Below, piece after piece: positions 60,640 to 64,000 of a stretch of 64,000 nucleotides of DNA; position 1 is the first letter of the stretch, and each line of letters opens with the position of its first letter. Where the stretch lies: NCBI RefSeq assembly GCF_010586825.1, contig NZ_JAAAGB010000001.1, forward strand, positions 1,426,001-1,490,000, given 5' to 3'. The notes under the pieces were generated by a model, which saw nothing but the letters and a program-made list of their open reading frames with translations, searched no databases and had not been told where the DNA came from. A program made the position numbers and the translations under genes. Source of the DNA: Draconibacterium mangrovi (GTDB lineage Bacteria > Bacteroidota > Bacteroidia > Bacteroidales > Prolixibacteraceae).

Positions 60640-60897
60640 CTATTCTTTCTTTTCTTCCTTCAACAAAATAAATTCACACCAATCATGATCCAAATCCGCG
60701 TTATAAAAAGGAAACTGAGGCTTTGTTAATCCAAATTCATGCGGGACAAAATATAAACCATCAATTAATTTACTTCTGAACCATTTTTCAAATTCTTTGA
60801 GCGATAAATTTTTGGGATTACTAAATTCTGCTTCTTCATAAAGTTTATAGTTAGCTGCATCCCTGTATAGATACTCAATGATAATTCGGTGTTTCAT
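60640..60897 (-). CDS. Small uncharacterised protein beside the nuclease-helicase
   Basis: An 85-residue soluble protein: MKHRIIIEYLYRDAANYKLY strands, then a helix (SLKEFEKWFRSKLIDG), then an FPFYNADLDHDWCEFILL segment rich in acidic residues, and a charged tail. No family is recognised. It lies 58 bp upstream of the nuclease-helicase on the same strand, so it is likely the first gene of the unit, perhaps a regulator or an immunity-like subunit. Confidence 0.7.
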   Translation of the reverse strand: MKHRIIIEYLYRDAANYKLYEEAEFSNPKNLSLKEFEKWFRSKLIDGLYFVPHEFGLTKPQFPFYNADLDHDWCEFILLKEEKKE

Positions 60898-60954
60898 AAA
60901 TCACAAAACAACGTAAATAAAAATCTCCTGTCAACGGACTATAAGTAACATCCA

Positions 60955-61701
60955 TTATTGGGTTTGTCGCATCACCTCCAAAAATTCCTGCACCAGCCTT
61001 TGCACCTGTTTGAAGTTGCTGCTTTTTTCATTGGTTCCGGTTTTCAGGTAAAGGCGGCGGTTTACTTCCAGCATCAGCGATTGTACCCTGTTGTTTTTGT
61101 TATACCAGCGCATGGGCACCAGCGTTCCGGCATAGGGGCGGTTAATTTCAACGGTAAATCCACGTTCAACAAAAAACCGCTCAGCAAAACTTGCCAGTTC
61201 GGGCGATGTATGAAAAGGATCGGTACCCAGGTTAAAATCGGGGCGCGGGGTGCTTTGGTGCAGGTCGCGTTTAAGCGGAATATCAGGAAACGAATGGCAG
61301 TCGATAAGCAAAGCACCGCCGCGCCGGGCCAGCTCCTTTTCAACAGCCTCCGTTAATCGTTGGTGGTGTACCATGTAATACTTTTCCACTACTTCTTTGC
61401 GTAAAGCGGCACTCACCTGTCGCATTGGATTTCCCGCATCCGTTTTTTCATACAGCACTCCCATTCCGTATAAGGCCATGGGCTCAAGGGAGTCGTCGGT
61501 AAATCGTTCCACATCGCAAAAAACCCGCGAGAATGGAGCTATAATGGCCTCATCCTGTTTATTGACAAACAACTCGTCGGTGTACCAGTCGGTGAGTTTC
61601 AGTATTTCTTCTTGTAAAGCTTCACTGCTAAACAAAAAGCCGGTGTAATCAGGGATTTGCGATGAGGAATGAGGAATGTGAAGAATAAGTTGTTGTTTCA
61701 T
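60955..61701 (-). CDS. N-formylglutamate amidohydrolase family protein
   Basis: Start at 61701 (MKQQLILHIPHSS); an ATG three codons upstream is also possible. The 248-residue enzyme opens with LILHIPHSSSQIPDY, the family's metal-binding His region, followed by DWYTDELF, FCDVERFTDD and LLIDCHSFPD (about 134-143). Members hydrolyse N-formylglutamate or related N-acyl amino acids, as the last step of one histidine-degradation route. No hut genes are in the window, so the physiological substrate is uncertain. Confidence 0.85.
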   Translation of the reverse strand: MKQQLILHIPHSSSQIPDYTGFLFSSEALQEEILKLTDWYTDELFVNKQDEAIIAPFSRVFCDVERFTDDSLEPMALYGMGVLYEKTDAGNPMRQVSAALRKEVVEKYYMVHHQRLTEAVEKELARRGGALLIDCHSFPDIPLKRDLHQSTPRPDFNLGTDPFHTSPELASFAERFFVERGFTVEINRPYAGTLVPMRWYNKNNRVQSLMLEVNRRLYLKTGTNEKSSNFKQVQRLVQEFLEVMRQTQ

Positions 61702-62055
61702 AAAGCACAATTTTTAAATGATTAAACCTTGTGCATCAAGTGTAATCGGCTTATGTCTGAATTGTAATTGTTTTTGACAGACTGTCCGCATACTAAACCA
61801 CCGTGGCTTTACTTGCTCGGTTGGTATCCCGATAAAATCGGGATTCATGATGCATTACAAATATGTTCAATAAAATTGAAAGAAACAACCCTTTTAAAAA
61901 AGGCAAAGGTTGAAAGCAAAAGGAAAAAGAGAGTTAGACACTGGTAGTTGTCTTGCAACTTGTGACGTGTAACTTGCAGCTGATTTCCTCATTCACCAAC
62001 TCACTCCACACCCGGCGGTTAGCGCATTGTTTTGTTGTGTACGTCAGTCATTTGA
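61702..62055. other. Intergenic region, 354 bp
   Basis: Between two minus-strand genes. It contains a small hairpin TCCCGATAAAATCGGGA (61827-61843). No gene, promoter or T-tracted terminator is evident. Confidence 0.5.
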
Positions 62056-63306
62056 CTACTCCCCTTTAAGTGAGTAAATATTTAGCACATTCCCGTGGCG
62101 CACCAATAAATGCTTGTTATAAATTGAGGGGTGTGCCCAGTGTGGCCCCTGCCCGTCTTTCATTTGGAAAGTACTTACCACTTTTAGCCGGGTTCTGTCG
62201 GGCTGTACAAGGGCAATATTTCCTTGTTTTTCTTCGTAAAAATACAACATTCCATCGGCAGCAATTACCGAACCTTTGGTATGCCATTTTTCTTCCCACA
62301 GGGTTTGGCCGCTTTGCCAGTCAACCGCAGCCCAGTTGCCTCGTGTGTTGTCGATCATATTCGAGGCATAAATAACACCATCGAGCAAAACCAGTCCTCC
62401 GTGGTGGGTATCCAGTATATCGTTTGTCCATTTTAAGCTAATGCTTCGGGCATCGTCGGCAAGTGTAAAAAGCATACCCGGCTGTTCGTTTCCGTAGGTA
62501 ATAAACAGCTCGCCATTATAAAACAGTGGTGTATTGGCGGCTTCGCCGTCTCCCTTTTCGGTGTGGTATTGTATGGTGTTGTAGGTCCAAAGCACATCGC
62601 CATTACTAACATCGATGCCAATAATATCGTTTGCAGTTTGTATAAGCGCTATTTGTAAACCTCCCCACTCAACCAGGGCCGACGAGGCATATGATTTTGG
62701 CCCTCCGGTGCTTTCGCTTTTCCACAAGAGTTCGCCCGTTTTTTTATGGTAAGCCACAACGGTAGTTTCTTCGCCCCCGGTAACATATAAGGCCGCATTG
62801 TCGGTTAGCAATACCGATTCAACTATTCCCCAGTATTGGTATTTCCCCGAAAAGTTACTGTGTGGATTTTGTTTCCAGATCAGCTCACCGTTGCCGGCAT
62901 TTAAACACACCAAAGCCGCATCGCCACCAATCAGGTAAATGCGGTTGTCTTCAATTGTTGGGGTTCCGCGCGACTCGGGATAGGTACGCGGCCACGACCG
63001 GCTAAAATCTTTTTCCCAAAGTAAGCTCCCTTCCCAATCGTAAACCGAAAGCACATCTAAAGTATCGTGTTTTATGCCTGTAATGTAAATTTTGTTGTTG
63101 TAAACCAGCGGCTGCGACAAACCTTTGCCAACATTGGCTATGGAAAGCTCAAGTTCAGGACCATCGGCCGGCCATTCGTTTAACAGGTTTTTGTCGGGGT
63201 AAATACCATTTCGGGCGGGGCCACGCCACTGAGTAATTTCGTTGGAAGTGCACGAGCCTAACAGTAATACGGCGGGAAGTAAACAAAGGAGCAAGCTTAA
63301 ACGCAT
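62056..63306 (-). CDS. PQQ-like beta-propeller lipoprotein (BamB-type)
   Basis: The 416-residue lipoprotein (lipobox LLGSC) folds as a PQQ-binding-like beta-propeller: repeated blades with the pattern GxxLWxxxxxxx (for example NGELIWKQNP, TGELLWKSES, NGDVLWTYNT, SGQTLWEEKW). The opening ITQWRGPARNGIYPDKNLL is the classic start of such Bacteroidota and Planctomycetes proteins. There is no quinoprotein catalytic motif, so a scaffold or BamB-like role is more likely than a dehydrogenase. A single-gene unit. Confidence 0.85.
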   Translation of the reverse strand: MRLSLLLCLLPAVLLLGSCTSNEITQWRGPARNGIYPDKNLLNEWPADGPELELSIANVGKGLSQPLVYNNKIYITGIKHDTLDVLSVYDWEGSLLWEKDFSRSWPRTYPESRGTPTIEDNRIYLIGGDAALVCLNAGNGELIWKQNPHSNFSGKYQYWGIVESVLLTDNAALYVTGGEETTVVAYHKKTGELLWKSESTGGPKSYASSALVEWGGLQIALIQTANDIIGIDVSNGDVLWTYNTIQYHTEKGDGEAANTPLFYNGELFITYGNEQPGMLFTLADDARSISLKWTNDILDTHHGGLVLLDGVIYASNMIDNTRGNWAAVDWQSGQTLWEEKWHTKGSVIAADGMLYFYEEKQGNIALVQPDRTRLKVVSTFQMKDGQGPHWAHPSIYNKHLLVRHGNVLNIYSLKGE

Positions 63307-63633
63307 AATTTGGTTTTAGTTGATTTTCCTTATAAAGAAACGAAAAAAGCCATGTGAAATCAAAAATTTCCGTACCTGCATCCCGGGTTTTGTGTTTTTG
63401 CGCTTAATGCGGCTCCTATTGTACGAGCGGGTTTTTGGATTGTTTAGTCGGCCATAATGCTGTTGAGCTAAAAGGCAAAGTTGCCAGTTGGGGTTTTCAG
63501 CTATGCCGGCGGGCCGTTTATTTTCTCAGACAAATGCCCCGGGCACTGAAAATCAGTCGTTTGCTTTTAAATTCAAGCAAAATGCACTAAATTTAATAGA
63601 GAAAACTGAGTCGTAAACTAACCACATTGTAAC
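63307..63633. other. Intergenic region between divergent genes, 327 bp
   Basis: Between the divergent PQQ lipoprotein and the partial right-edge gene. Nothing more than a weak promoter-like TTTG...TAAATTTA (63550-63597, spacing too long) is visible. Confidence 0.4.
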
Positions 63634-64000
63634 ATGCCGGTAAATTACAAGGGTTACATTGCCAAACCCGTCCTTCCGCTTTTTCTGGTGCTGTTGCTAA
63701 GCATTTCCTTAACCAGTCAGAAAATTTATGCCCAGTCGGTGATATACAAAACCGACGGAACTACCATAAAAGCTTACCACTTAACAAAGACGGGCCACAC
63801 CCGGTCGTATAAATTATCCGACGATCCGAACACACCTTTCCTTAACATCAGGCGAAGTGAAATGGACAGTGTTCGCTACGAAGACGGCAGCATGGAGCGT
63901 TTTTTTTCGAATATTATGCTCCCCGAAAGCGAAACTCCGCCTGTAAAAATGAGAAAAAACCTGATCGGAATAAATCTGTGGCCGGTGTTTTACGGAGACT
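63634..64000 (+). CDS. Secreted protein of unknown function, 3' end outside window
   Basis: From the ATG at 63634 an open frame of 122 codons runs off the right edge. It begins with a positively charged segment and a hydrophobic core (LPLFLVLLLSISLTSQKIYA) typical of a signal peptide cut near YAQS. A beta-rich stretch follows (VIYKTDGTTIKAYHL; DSVRYEDGSMERFF) and then KNLIGINLWPVFYGD, which could begin an outer-membrane barrel. No family is assigned from the fragment. Confidence 0.65.
   Translation, partial: MPVNYKGYIAKPVLPLFLVLLLSISLTSQKIYAQSVIYKTDGTTIKAYHLTKTGHTRSYKLSDDPNTPFLNIRRSEMDSVRYEDGSMERFFSNIMLPESETPPVKMRKNLIGINLWPVFYGD

Overview
The window looks like chromosomal DNA of a Bacteroidota (Bacteroidetes) bacterium. 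The evidence is the Bacteroidetes-type promoter (TTTG about 21 bases before TAnnTTTG) upstream of several genes, many SPII lipoproteins and small outer-membrane beta-barrels, a hybrid two-component regulator (kinase, receiver and AraC domains in one protein), and families such as DUF6090, DUF4136 and FISUMP. A marine or anaerobic Marinilabiliales/Prolixibacteraceae-type host is a guess from overall style only. The glycyl radical enzyme and indolepyruvate:ferredoxin oxidoreductase point to anaerobic growth.

Layout. 1-3275 (minus): a trans-4-hydroxy-L-proline dehydratase (hypD) and the 5' part of its radical-SAM activase (hypE), separated by a 122-bp inverted-repeat element. 3541-19415: a cell-envelope block of an AI-2E-type exporter, DUF4136-like lipoproteins with aromatic-rich insertions, beta-barrels, a CotH-like/DUF4956 pair, a large His/Tyr/Pro-rich secreted protein, a DUF4377-META-META lipoprotein, lipoprotein-anchored VOC and HAD proteins, and a formylglycine-generating enzyme that keeps both active-site cysteines. 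20003-25132: two aldo/keto reductases, tRNA-Arg(CCU), pheS, a 55-residue membrane protein with its own promoter, and a DUF2007-USP-USP stress protein. 25448-31570: a TPR histidine kinase, an esterase whose nucleophile is Cys rather than Ser, and a hybrid two-component regulator.

31753-40066 (minus): OsmC, an MFS permease, then five DUF6090 genes and one 72-bp DUF6090 remnant around an S9 peptidase. The first ~50 codons of the DUF6090 genes are almost invariant even in DNA, while the remainder diverges. 41442-53877: acyl-CoA dehydrogenase, radical SAM enzyme, an IS200-like REP-associated transposase inside REP hairpins, a Nif11-type small protein, the iorAB operon with an undescribed tandem-duplicated third gene, DUF4395 and GYD proteins, and a FISUMP lipoprotein. 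53878-56235: a repeat-rich stretch with nested hairpins, a structured leader, an uncharacterised 245-residue protein and, just after it, an array of about 13 copies of a CAGG-centred motif spaced every 20-21 bp that reverses orientation in the middle.

56859-60897 (minus) is a small defence-like island: HNH endonuclease, PLD nuclease with zinc-ribbon tail, PD-(D/E)XK nuclease/DUF2075 helicase and an 85-residue protein. The window ends with an N-formylglutamate amidohydrolase, a PQQ-propeller lipoprotein and the start of a secreted protein running off the right edge. The strongest candidates for something undescribed are the 20-bp-period array with its gene (54.6-55.8 kb), the DUF6090 array, the third gene of the ior operon, and the 57-61 kb island.
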